A stretch of DNA of 34,412 nucleotides, taken from assembly GCA_002323795.1 (NCBI GenBank), contig DCPZ01000098.1, positions 7,470 through 41,881 on the forward strand, given 5' to 3'. Made by a program: the position numbers and the translations under genes. The first letter of the stretch is position 1, and each line of letters starts with the position of its first letter. Of this stretch, positions 24,064 to 32,335 are shown in pieces. The DNA comes from Flavobacteriales bacterium UBA1531. Its GTDB lineage: Bacteria > Bacteroidota > Bacteroidia > Flavobacteriales_D > Sanyastnellaceae. Under the pieces are notes generated by a model, which ran no database searches, was not told the DNA's origin, and saw only the letters and a program-made list of their open reading frames with translations.

Positions 24064-27000
24064 TCAAGGGGCTTCGGGCATTATTTCTTCCGCATGCGTT
24101 GTGTCTGCAGGGGCATTGAGCTGCAATGCGTCATTTTCCATTCGTTCAATATCGACCAGTCGCTTCTTGGCTTCGTCACGTATTGCAGAGTCTTCTACAA
24201 ATTCCAGGATGCTTTCTGCTGTGGTTTTAGCTTGAAACCAGTCTTCCATTCCGATGTAAGCATCGATTAAAAGCAGAAAGGCTTTGTGCTTCCAAATATC
24301 GAATGCTGCAAACTTGTCAATGAGTTGAAATATTGCGGTTTCTGTCTGTTGAAAATCTCCAATTCGATAGGGGTAAGTGCAGAGCAAGTATTCGCATTCA
24401 GCACCGCGCTTTCCTCCAAAGGATGCAATGTTCATGAGATCTGCACGCGCGGCGTCATAAGCTGCGTTTGAGTAATTGATTTTTCCGTTCCAATAACGTG
24501 CGGTACGTCGAATGTCTTCGGGTGTTTGGTTGTCCGAAATCACTTGCTCGGCATATCCTTTTGCCTGCTCAAATTCCTCCAAGGTGAAGTAGCAGCGCAT
24601 CAGTCCTATGCTCGCTTCGAGTTTGTTGTCTTTCAAAACACTGACCGCCTCGAGCGTTTTGTAATGCGCCAGTGCTGCGGCTACGTCCTCGGCATTCCAA
24701 GCAATTGTTGCCGCGCCCAAAGCCGCTGATTCTGTGAAATCACTAATTGGTTGCTCGAGTACATACTCGAAAGCCCGTCGGGCCTCTTCCACATTGTCCA
24801 GATCGTAGGCACAATTTCCAAGGAAGAAGTGCGCCTCTGACAGGAATCGACCTCGATCATAATTCCGAATGTATTCTGTCAATCGGAGCATGGCCTTTTC
24901 ACAATTTCGCTCCAAGGCGAAATTTCGAGCTGCATTGAAAAAACGTTCTTCAATCTCGTTGCCATCTAACCCCACGCCAGAAGGTAAGTTGTCCAAGAGA
25001 CCGCGGTCAATCAAAATAGGCTCGACAACGTTGAAAGCATCTCCTGCAATAGGGTCTTGCCCGTATTCGCTTCGTACCTGATCCCAAAGGCTCAAAACGT
25101 CGTCGGTGCGGTCTTGCTTTACTGCGACCAGACAAAGATCGACGAGCGCATATTTTGTTCGGGGCGAATTCGGGAATTCCAGTCTCAATCGTTCGAGGAC
25201 ATCTTTTGAATCATTCAGCTGGTTCGTCTCTATGTAGGCCCTGCCTAATGCGTAAAGTGCTTCAGGAATGTAACTGGACCTAGGAGCAATGGACACGAGA
25301 TCCTTCAGCGCCAGGATTTCATCTGCTGTTCGATTCAAAGAGCCAAAGCAATCTGCACGTTGGAATCGGGCATAGTCTTCTAGGTTTTCGCTTGCATTGA
25401 TTACTTCGCTGTAGTAGCGCGCTGCAGACTCGAAATCTTTGTTGGAGTAGTAGCAGTCGCCAATGCGCAATTTTGTGTCGTTCTTTTTGACAGTTTCGTT
25501 TTCACCAACTCGCTTGAGGTAGGAGCGAAAAGCACTCAGTGCGTCCACGTATTTTTTGCGTTTAAAGAGCGCGTATCCCCGAGCGTAAATGCCATCGTTG
25601 TAGTGCGGACTTTGATACGCTCCAGGCGATGATTCAAATTGAGCATAATGAGCCGTCGCCTGAGTGTACTTTCTCAACAAATAGCTCAGTTCTCCTTGCC
25701 AGAAATAAGACTCTGCTGTCATCAGCGGATCGACAGGATATTCCCGAACTCGCTCAAAATAAGATTGGGCTTCTGCATAAGATCCGCTGCGAAACAGTTC
25801 GACCCCGCGGTTATATGAAACGAGCTGGTAGGCCGACTTGACAGGGAGTGTTTTGTCTTTGATGAGTGAAAGAGCAACGAGCGCGCGGTCGTAGTCTTTG
25901 GATGACATGTAAACTTCAAGTAAGAAACCATAAGCTTCGTCTCGCCTCTGCGATTGAGGATATTCTCTTAGGTATCGCTCGATGGCTGTGATGGCATCGT
26001 CAAACGGATTGTAGGTCAGTTCATAGGCGAGTTTTGCGTAATTGAACAAGGCATCTTCGCTCACTTCTGCATCGAAATCTAGTTCAGATGTTTTTTTGAA
26101 TGTGGTGCGTGCTTTGTCACGTTCTCCCAAACTCAGGTAGCAATCTGCCATGTGATAAAGGGCAAGTTGTCCCATTTTATCCTTGTCTCGGACAACGATG
26201 GTGAAACAGTTCAGTGCCTTGCGATAGGCTTGAGCGCTGTAATACGTGAAGCCCATTTGATAAGAGAATTTCCGTGTGCGATCGCGCCCTCGGCTGAAAC
26301 GATAGGCTTCTTCGAGATAAGGAAGGGCTTCCTTGAACTGTTTTAGACGGTAAAGTGCATCGCCTACGAGTCGAGAAACGTCTGCCCGTTGTGCCTCACG
26401 AATCTCAAAGTTGGGATTGATAACCTTGGGCGCGTAGTCGATTAATGCCTGGTATTGCTCAGTTTCATGGAGGAGTTGAGCGATGTAAATGGGCACAACG
26501 TTTTGAAACTTGGCCTCATTTTCGAGGGATTGAAAGCCTTCGAGGGCGACTTGAGGTTGTCCTTTGATGTAAGAAATGTGACTGAAGTAATATTTCGCAG
26601 GCATTTGATATTCACCCGAATCTTCACCTCCCTCCATCACAGCGAACAAATCCAATCGGGCTTCATCATAGTCTTCCAATTCAAAGTGGGCATGACCTCT
26701 TTTGAATTTTTGTTCGAGCTTTTCGTTGGGTTTCATGCGCAAGGTGTTCAAGCCGTTGTAAACCTCTATGGCATCCTTCCAATCGCGCTTGCGGTAAAGA
26801 TAATTGGCGAGTTCCCATTGAATCTTCTGTCCCAGCGGGTTCTCAGGGTATTGTGTTAAGAAGACTTCAACGCGTTGTGCGGCATCATTTTGCTGCAATT
26901 GAATGGCACAGAAGGCGATGCGATACTGGGCAATTGCACAGCGGGTTCCGTCAAGGTCTGTTTGTTCAGCCAACCATTCTTCGTATCCGAAAAGTGCATT

Positions 27001-27156
27001 GCTGTACTTCTCATGTTCCCACAAATCGGTCGCATTTTCCCATTGTTCGTCGTCCAACGTCCACGGAGTTGAGTCGAAATCTTGAGCAAGAATGAGCTGA
27101 TGGGAAGCGAAAAGGAGCGTCCCTGCAAGGAGCAATCGGGTGGTGTAGTGATGCAT
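24064..27156 (-). CDS. Large periplasmic tetratricopeptide-repeat protein
   Basis: This 1030-residue protein has a signal peptide (residues 1-24, cleavage near LILAQ). The body is made of many TPR-like units; examples are KALNCFTIVVRDKDKMGQLA, EAQSYFERVREYPVD and DALSAFRSYLKRV. Proteins of this layout in Bacteroidota often act as scaffolds near the outer membrane. The C-terminal tail (after about 1010) is short and acidic. The barrel protein encoded immediately downstream is probably its partner. A -7-like element lies 22 bases upstream of the ATG. Exact function is unknown. Confidence 0.85.
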   Translation of the reverse strand: MHHYTTRLLLAGTLLFASHQLILAQDFDSTPWTLDDEQWENATDLWEHEKYSNALFGYEEWLAEQTDLDGTRCAIAQYRIAFCAIQLQQNDAAQRVEVFLTQYPENPLGQKIQWELANYLYRKRDWKDAIEVYNGLNTLRMKPNEKLEQKFKRGHAHFELEDYDEARLDLFAVMEGGEDSGEYQMPAKYYFSHISYIKGQPQVALEGFQSLENEAKFQNVVPIYIAQLLHETEQYQALIDYAPKVINPNFEIREAQRADVSRLVGDALYRLKQFKEALPYLEEAYRFSRGRDRTRKFSYQMGFTYYSAQAYRKALNCFTIVVRDKDKMGQLALYHMADCYLSLGERDKARTTFKKTSELDFDAEVSEDALFNYAKLAYELTYNPFDDAITAIERYLREYPQSQRRDEAYGFLLEVYMSSKDYDRALVALSLIKDKTLPVKSAYQLVSYNRGVELFRSGSYAEAQSYFERVREYPVDPLMTAESYFWQGELSYLLRKYTQATAHYAQFESSPGAYQSPHYNDGIYARGYALFKRKKYVDALSAFRSYLKRVGENETVKKNDTKLRIGDCYYSNKDFESAARYYSEVINASENLEDYARFQRADCFGSLNRTADEILALKDLVSIAPRSSYIPEALYALGRAYIETNQLNDSKDVLERLRLEFPNSPRTKYALVDLCLVAVKQDRTDDVLSLWDQVRSEYGQDPIAGDAFNVVEPILIDRGLLDNLPSGVGLDGNEIEERFFNAARNFALERNCEKAMLRLTEYIRNYDRGRFLSEAHFFLGNCAYDLDNVEEARRAFEYVLEQPISDFTESAALGAATIAWNAEDVAAALAHYKTLEAVSVLKDNKLEASIGLMRCYFTLEEFEQAKGYAEQVISDNQTPEDIRRTARYWNGKINYSNAAYDAARADLMNIASFGGKRGAECEYLLCTYPYRIGDFQQTETAIFQLIDKFAAFDIWKHKAFLLLIDAYIGMEDWFQAKTTAESILEFVEDSAIRDEAKKRLVDIERMENDALQLNAPADTTHAEEIMPEAP

Positions 27157-27178
27157 GAGGTGCGTCGATTGTGTTCAT

Positions 27179-27186
27179 CGAAGTTA
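27179..27186 (-). promoter_or_regulatory. -7 element (TAACTTCG) of the TPR/beta-barrel operon
   Basis: TAnnTTCG on the minus strand ends 22 bases before the ATG at 27156, giving an expected leader of about 18 bases. No -33 TTG is found at the usual distance. Confidence 0.4.
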
Positions 27187-27267
27187 GTTTTTGAACCAAC
27201 TTTTAGGCAGATAGTTTTGCGAAGTTCTCAACGCTTTGGTGTGCCTTTTTCGTCCTTTTGGTTTCAC

Positions 27268-27284
27268 AAAAAAAGCACAATGCT
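27268..27284 (-). terminator. Possible weak intrinsic terminator after the DUF4920 gene
   Basis: On the minus strand a 4-bp stem (AGCA/TGCT, loop TTG) runs directly into seven T residues and overlaps the DUF4920 stop codon. The stem is short, so termination is only a possibility. Confidence 0.3.
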
Positions 27285-27621
27285 AGTTTGCATCGTCCGC
27301 CATCGGAGCTCCTCTTGGATCATCTGCACTTATTACGCCAGCAGCTTCAACGGTTAATTCGAATGCTGGTTCTTTTACGCCGATGATTTCTTCGAATGAG
27401 GCGCCTACGTTCCGCAGTAAGTGCTTTTGGAGGTTGATCGAAATGGTGTCATGGATGGCATCGCCGAAAAGGAATGCAACTTTACGATCTACACTGTCTT
27501 TGGGGATGAAAAAGGCGTAATCTGTGCTAAAGAGTCGCACGTCATTGTCATCTTCACCTTTTACTGTTATCCAGCATACAATTGCCTTACAACTTTGAAT
27601 GATTTCATCCACGGAGTGCAA
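27283..27621 (-). pseudogene. DUF4920-like protein, N-terminal part missing or interrupted by an in-frame TGA
   Basis: About 112 codons match the DUF4920 family, small envelope proteins of Bacteroidota and relatives. Landmarks are CKAIVCWITV (family CxxxxCW), STDYAFFIPKD and the closing EPAFELTVEAAGV. The usual lipoprotein signal and first about 30 residues are missing. An ATG overlapping the OmpA gene's stop (TAATG at 27681) is in the same frame and would give MRLSSDAAPSIGP, then a TGA at 27640-27642, then the rest. Translation may instead start at TTG 27621 or GTG 27615. It looks like a decayed gene or an assembly error, but a short working protein is not excluded. Confidence 0.6.
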
Positions 27622-27680
27622 AAAGAGACGATTCGATTCTCATGGTCCGATGGAAGGGGCTGCGTCAGAACTAAGTCGCA

Positions 27681-29750
27681 TTAATTCAAACGAATTTGAA
27701 ATTCGGTTCTACGGTTGCGTGAACGACCTTCTTCTGTTTCATTCTCATCGATTGGTGCGGATTGCCCTTTTCCTTCGAAGCTGATCCGACTGGCTTTGAC
27801 ACCATTCGATTGGATTGCTTTTGCAACAGACTCTGCTCGTTGTTCTGACAAACTCTGATTTTCTTCGCGCACACCCCGATCATCGGTATGACCAATAACA
27901 TGCACCCCAATCGCTTCGTTGCGGAGGAGATAGGCGGAGAATTGTTCGAGCATCAATAGGCTCGTTCGATTGATGGAGGAGGAGTTTGATTTAAATTGAA
28001 TGTCTCCAATTTCGAAACCCTCGCCATTTTCAGCAGCTTCAAGTTCAATCGATGTCTCGGTATTGTTCTCGGGGATGAGGTCACTCTCATGGTCATAAAT
28101 GACCTGAGCTTCGAAGGCAATGCCATCTGCTTCCGCAATAAGAAGGACGTCTTCTTCGGCTCCCATTTTGACGACTGAAGCAAAGCGACCGTCGTCACTG
28201 TTGATCTTCACTTGTTCCACATTTCGGGATTGCGCATACTGAAGATAGAGTTTAGCTCCGTCTGGAATGTTGCCTTCAGCATCACTGACCGTGCCTTTAA
28301 CGACGAAAACCGGATCTGGTTTGAATTCTTCAGGCACCGGAAACTTCAAGATATCCAATCCTTTGGTTCCTAATCGTCGGCTTGCAAACATGGCTTCCGT
28401 TCCATCTGCGCTTACCACCAAGCCATGCTCATCACCATCAGTGTTGACCGGTGACCCCAAATTTTTGGCCTTTCCCCATTCTCCGGTTGAATCTCTTCGG
28501 CACATCCAAAGGTCATATCCGCCGCCGCCAGGTTGCCGGTCACTTGCAAAGTATAGGGTGTTGCCGTCGGGATGAAGGAACGGAGATTTGTCGTTTGTGG
28601 TTGTGTTGATTGGAGCAGGTAGCAACTCTGGCGCGCTCCATGCCCCCTGGCTGTTCAACGTGCTGACCCAAATATCCATCGTGGCATTGCCAGAAGCATC
28701 GGTGATGGACTGAGCGTTAACTGCGCTGAAGAATAATTCTTTCCCATCAGCACTCAACGCCGGCTGAGCCTCCCAACCATCTATCGTATTCAAGGATTTG
28801 AGCGGCTTTAGCTCTCCCCAGAAATAGATGTATGAACCATCATCGTTGCGGTCAAGCACTTCATACCTCGCTAGGAATAAGTCAATGTTGTTGGGATAGC
28901 CAGCCACTGGATTTTGAGCGGCGATGTACAAATCCAAGTTGTCAACAGAAATGCTCACTCCGCCATAATTCAGACCTTCTTTAAAGGGATATTCCAGAGC
29001 AAGTCCTTTCTGAAATGTTGCTCCTTGGGCACGTTCACTCAGCATGAAGGTTTCCACTTCTCGGGAGATCACGTCACCTTTGGCTTTGAATGACCCTTTT
29101 CGTGTGAAAAAAAGCAGGGTGCCATCGGGAGATAAGGCGGGCAAGTATTCATCAGAAGATTCGCTGATTGTGGGGATTGGGGACGGCGTGAAGGCATCTT
29201 GATTTTTCCAAAAAGCGAGGAGGAAGTCGATGGTTGGCAGGACTTCGATCACTTCATCTGCATGCTGTTCATATCGTTTTCCAAGCGCGGATTCAGGTTC
29301 CGAGGGAAAGTTCAGGAATGATTCAAAATACTCGAGGGCCTGGGCATAACGTCCATCAGCATATGCCATTGCTCCTAGCATGTATGTTGCATCCGCATTG
29401 TAGAATGGACAGATGTCCAGAAGTTGCAGCAGAGGTTCTTCTGCAGACCGAAAACTCCCGCGTGAACGTTTGATTTCATTGAATTCCAGACGCCCCCATT
29501 CATAAAGGCATTCCATGCAATTTTCCTCACGATCAAATCCTTCTTGGAGAAATTTGACGCGCTCAGTTCTATCGTATTTGGAACCGTTTTTTCCTTTCTC
29601 AAGGAGTTTGGCTGTTTTACCATTCAGGGTCTGATGGCAAGGATTGTCTTCAGATAAGTCCTCTGATTGCGCTGAAAAATCAACCGGAACGAACAAGAGC
29701 ATCCAAAGGACGGCCAATGTTAGAAGGTGCGAAGAGAGGTTGTGAATCAT
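27681..29750 (-). CDS. OmpA-family protein with TPR and PD40 propeller repeats (PorE-like)
   Basis: The 689-residue protein has a signal peptide (1-28). It carries TPR-like helices (about 40-165), then PD40/WD40-like repeats (ALSPDGTLLFF, ALSADGKELFF, FLHPDGNTLYFASDR, VVSADGTEAMFASRR), a carboxypeptidase-regulatory-like beta domain (VVKGTVSDAEGNIPDGAKLYL), and a C-terminal OmpA peptidoglycan-binding domain (VIGHTDDRGVREENQSLSEQRA and RSRNRRTEF). This order is that of PorE of the type IX secretion system, but many paralogues share it and no other T9SS gene is here. No lipobox is seen. It follows the symporter gene by 14 bases. Confidence 0.82.
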   Translation of the reverse strand: MIHNLSSHLLTLAVLWMLLFVPVDFSAQSEDLSEDNPCHQTLNGKTAKLLEKGKNGSKYDRTERVKFLQEGFDREENCMECLYEWGRLEFNEIKRSRGSFRSAEEPLLQLLDICPFYNADATYMLGAMAYADGRYAQALEYFESFLNFPSEPESALGKRYEQHADEVIEVLPTIDFLLAFWKNQDAFTPSPIPTISESSDEYLPALSPDGTLLFFTRKGSFKAKGDVISREVETFMLSERAQGATFQKGLALEYPFKEGLNYGGVSISVDNLDLYIAAQNPVAGYPNNIDLFLARYEVLDRNDDGSYIYFWGELKPLKSLNTIDGWEAQPALSADGKELFFSAVNAQSITDASGNATMDIWVSTLNSQGAWSAPELLPAPINTTTNDKSPFLHPDGNTLYFASDRQPGGGGYDLWMCRRDSTGEWGKAKNLGSPVNTDGDEHGLVVSADGTEAMFASRRLGTKGLDILKFPVPEEFKPDPVFVVKGTVSDAEGNIPDGAKLYLQYAQSRNVEQVKINSDDGRFASVVKMGAEEDVLLIAEADGIAFEAQVIYDHESDLIPENNTETSIELEAAENGEGFEIGDIQFKSNSSSINRTSLLMLEQFSAYLLRNEAIGVHVIGHTDDRGVREENQSLSEQRAESVAKAIQSNGVKASRISFEGKGQSAPIDENETEEGRSRNRRTEFQIRLN

Positions 29751-29764
29751 GGATTTGTTTGCAC

Positions 29765-31165
29765 CTATTTGGTTGGATGCAATTCGCCTTCAGAAGCGGC
29801 AATCATGGATGATACGGCACCATCACCAGTCACATTGACCACTGTTCTGCACATGTCTAGAATTCGGTCAACGGGAAAAATCAGCGCAATCCATGCAGGG
29901 TTCAGCCCAACGCTTTCGAGCACAATGATCATGAGGACGAGCCCAGCAGAGGGAACAGCTGCAGCCCCTATTGATGCGAGTGTTGCCGTGAGAACAATAA
30001 CAGCTTGCTGCGACCAAGCGAGGTCAACCATGTGGAATTGAGCCAAAGCGACAACGGCAATGGCTTGGTACATGCTTGTTCCGTCCATATTTACCGTGGC
30101 GCCGATGGGGAGTACGAAAGAGGATGTTCTTGAATTGACACCCAGGTTCTCATTGACGGATTTCATGGTCACGGGCAGGGTTGCCACCGAGCTGGATGTC
30201 GAAAAAGCTGTCAATTGAGCGTCACGCATTCCTGCGGAGAAACTTTTCCAGCTAAGTTTTTTTACGGTCAGACTGACGAGCAGCGGATAGAATACGAAAA
30301 CCATGATGGCGAGGCCGAGCACTACAACCAGACTATAACGTAGCAGAAAACTCAACAATTGCTGGAGCATTTCAGGTTCTGTTCCGGCGGCTTTGACCAC
30401 TTGACCAGCCATAAGGGCAAAAACGAAAAAGGGCATGGCGCGCATGACCACCCAAACCATCTGAATGAATACCTCATTCAGCGAATCGACCGCTCGAACC
30501 AGTGGTGATTTCTTTTCCTCAGGAAGCCCAACAATGACAATGCCGAAAAAGATGGCGAAGAAGATGATTTGCAGCATTTTCATATCGACCAGCGATCCGA
30601 AAATATTTTTGGGAACGACATCAACAAGCGGCTGAAGGGGGCCGCTGTTTTTGGTGTTGGTGGCTTTGTTGAGTTTATCATCAACCCAGTCGTTGTTCTT
30701 GGCTTCTTCTGCCGCGATGCTCCGAACCAATTCTTTTCGTTTGGGATCCGATGATAATTTGATGTCATCCAAGGTTTGAATGCCATTGGCATCTCTCCAT
30801 AATTCATACCGAATGCGATTGGATTCGAGTAAATCTGGATGCGCTCCGCTTCCGGGTGAAAAGAGATTGACCAAAGCCAAACCAATGAGCACAGCAGCCA
30901 TGGTTGTGATGACATACGTGACCAAGGTTTTAAGGCCAAGTCTGCCGAGTTTTTGAATGTTTCCGAGGCTAGTCACTCCGCTGATGATGCTAAAGAGCAC
31001 AAGTGGAACGGCGATGAGCTTGAGAAGATTTATGAATATGTCGCCAAACGGCTGGATATAGCTGAGGGTAAAGTTATTCCAACCTAAGGTCACGCTGAGC
31101 CAGGCGTATGCGACGCCGAGGATGAGACCGATGATAACTTGCCAGTGGAGAGCCAATTTCGTCAT
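29765..31165 (-). CDS. Dicarboxylate/glutamate:cation symporter (DAACS family, GltP/DctA-like)
   Basis: This 466-residue inner-membrane carrier takes up acidic amino acids or dicarboxylates with protons or sodium. The re-entrant loop motif SSSVATLP is at 324-331 and NMDGTSMYQA starts at 359, both defining for the family. A long hydrophilic insertion at about 104-180, between the third and fourth membrane segments, is unusual compared with E. coli GltP but recurs in Bacteroidota members. A -7-like element ends four bases before the ATG. The OmpA gene follows directly. Confidence 0.93.
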   Translation of the reverse strand: MTKLALHWQVIIGLILGVAYAWLSVTLGWNNFTLSYIQPFGDIFINLLKLIAVPLVLFSIISGVTSLGNIQKLGRLGLKTLVTYVITTMAAVLIGLALVNLFSPGSGAHPDLLESNRIRYELWRDANGIQTLDDIKLSSDPKRKELVRSIAAEEAKNNDWVDDKLNKATNTKNSGPLQPLVDVVPKNIFGSLVDMKMLQIIFFAIFFGIVIVGLPEEKKSPLVRAVDSLNEVFIQMVWVVMRAMPFFVFALMAGQVVKAAGTEPEMLQQLLSFLLRYSLVVVLGLAIMVFVFYPLLVSLTVKKLSWKSFSAGMRDAQLTAFSTSSSVATLPVTMKSVNENLGVNSRTSSFVLPIGATVNMDGTSMYQAIAVVALAQFHMVDLAWSQQAVIVLTATLASIGAAAVPSAGLVLMIIVLESVGLNPAWIALIFPVDRILDMCRTVVNVTGDGAVSSMIAASEGELHPTK

Positions 31166-31169
31166 GCCA

Positions 31170-31177
31170 CGAATTTA
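31170..31177 (-). promoter_or_regulatory. -7 element (TAAATTCG) for the symporter gene
   Basis: TAnnTTCG on the minus strand, one base off consensus, ends four bases before the ATG at 31165, in the 39-base gap after aroC. A leaderless transcript is expected. Confidence 0.5.
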
Positions 31178-31204
31178 CTCCCATTGCGGTAAGTTTTGGA
31201 CGAA

Positions 31205-32290
31205 TCAGGAGAGCCGAACAGTGCGGTTTTTCAACCACGCATCAACCAATACTAACATTGCCATTGCTTCGACAAGCGGTACCGCACGCGGAAGGACGCA
31301 TGGATCGTGTCGACCTTTTCCGACGACTTCAACGGCATTGCCCTCCTGATCTATGGATGGTTGAGGATGCATGACTGTCGACACGGGCTTGAAGGCGATC
31401 CGAAGGACGATGTCCTCTCCGTTTGAAATTCCGCCCTGGATTCCTCCGCTGTGGTTGGTCTGCGTGTGTGCTTTTTTGTCGTCTTGCTGAACCCAGATGT
31501 CGTTGTGCTTCGTTCCTACCATGTGTGATCCTTCGATGCCGCTTCCAATCTCCATGGCCTTGACGGCAGGAAGACTCCACATAGCATGCGCCAAAACCGC
31601 CTGCAATTTGTCAAATACGGGCTCGCCCCAGCCCGCTGGTACGCCACTGAGAACAGCTACAACGCTTCCGCCTAACGTATCTCCTTGGGTCCGCACTTCG
31701 AGGATGCGCTTTTCCATGGCTTGTGCAACGTGCATGTCAGGACATCGAACGGAAGCTTGATCCACGATACTTCTCGGATAAAATTGAGGTGCACCTTTCA
31801 TTGCAATGTTTTGCACGCGATCGACGTAGGCACATGCTCGGATGCCTTCTGTGGCGAGAAGTTGACGAGCAATTCCGCCCGCCACGACGCGGCAGGCGGT
31901 TTCCCTCGCAGAAGATCTTCCACCACCACGGTGGTCTCGAAATCCATATTTCGCATCATATGTATAGTCTGCATGTGATGGTCGGTAGGCTGATTTTAAG
32001 TGGTCGTAATCTGTCGATTTTGAATCCGAATTTTGAATCTGAAACCCGATGGGAGTCCCCGTTGTTCTGCCTTCGAAGATGCCGCTCAGCCATTCGACAC
32101 GATCAGTTTCTTTTCGGCTTGTAGTCAGTTGGGATTGCCCTGGCTTTCTACGATCCAATTCGGACTGAATGGCATCAAAATCAATTTCCAACCCTGCTGG
32201 GCAACCGTCGATGATTCCACCGATGGCAGAACCGTGTGACTCTCCGAAGGTGGTAAGTCGAAAAATTGTACCAAATGAGTTTCCGGCCAT
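31205..32290 (-). CDS. aroC: Chorismate synthase
   Basis: AroC converts 5-enolpyruvylshikimate 3-phosphate to chorismate with reduced FMN, the last shared step of aromatic amino-acid synthesis. The 361-residue length is normal. Signature stretches are TTFGESHGSAIGGIIDGCPA, the RRKPGQS motif, YGFRDHRGGGRSSARET and GGIQGGISNGEDI. The start MAGNSFG is the standard Bacteroidetes opening. It is divergent from hutI (45 bases between starts), and its -7-like element ends four bases before the ATG. Confidence 0.97.
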   Translation of the reverse strand: MAGNSFGTIFRLTTFGESHGSAIGGIIDGCPAGLEIDFDAIQSELDRRKPGQSQLTTSRKETDRVEWLSGIFEGRTTGTPIGFQIQNSDSKSTDYDHLKSAYRPSHADYTYDAKYGFRDHRGGGRSSARETACRVVAGGIARQLLATEGIRACAYVDRVQNIAMKGAPQFYPRSIVDQASVRCPDMHVAQAMEKRILEVRTQGDTLGGSVVAVLSGVPAGWGEPVFDKLQAVLAHAMWSLPAVKAMEIGSGIEGSHMVGTKHNDIWVQQDDKKAHTQTNHSGGIQGGISNGEDIVLRIAFKPVSTVMHPQPSIDQEGNAVEVVGKGRHDPCVLPRAVPLVEAMAMLVLVDAWLKNRTVRLS

Positions 32291-32294
32291 GAGG

Positions 32295-32302
32295 TAAAGT
32301 TA
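32295..32302 (-). promoter_or_regulatory. -7-like element (TAACTTTA) for aroC
   Basis: TAnnTTTA on the minus strand differs from consensus only at the last base and ends four bases before the ATG at 32290. It lies in the 45-base gap shared with hutI. Confidence 0.4.
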
Positions 32303-32323
32303 CGATACCCGTCTTGCGATTGC

Positions 32324-32331
32324 TACCTTGC
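32324..32331 (+). promoter_or_regulatory. -7-like element (TACCTTGC) for hutI
   Basis: A weaker match to TAnnTTTG (four of six defined bases) at the same four-base distance from the hutI ATG. Given mainly because of its position. Confidence 0.3.
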
Positions 32332-32335
32332 GTCC

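Noticed and set aside
27640..27642. TGA read as selenocysteine in the DUF4920 gene
   Set aside because: No SECIS-like hairpin was seen after the codon, and the position is outside the conserved part of the family; decay or error is simpler.
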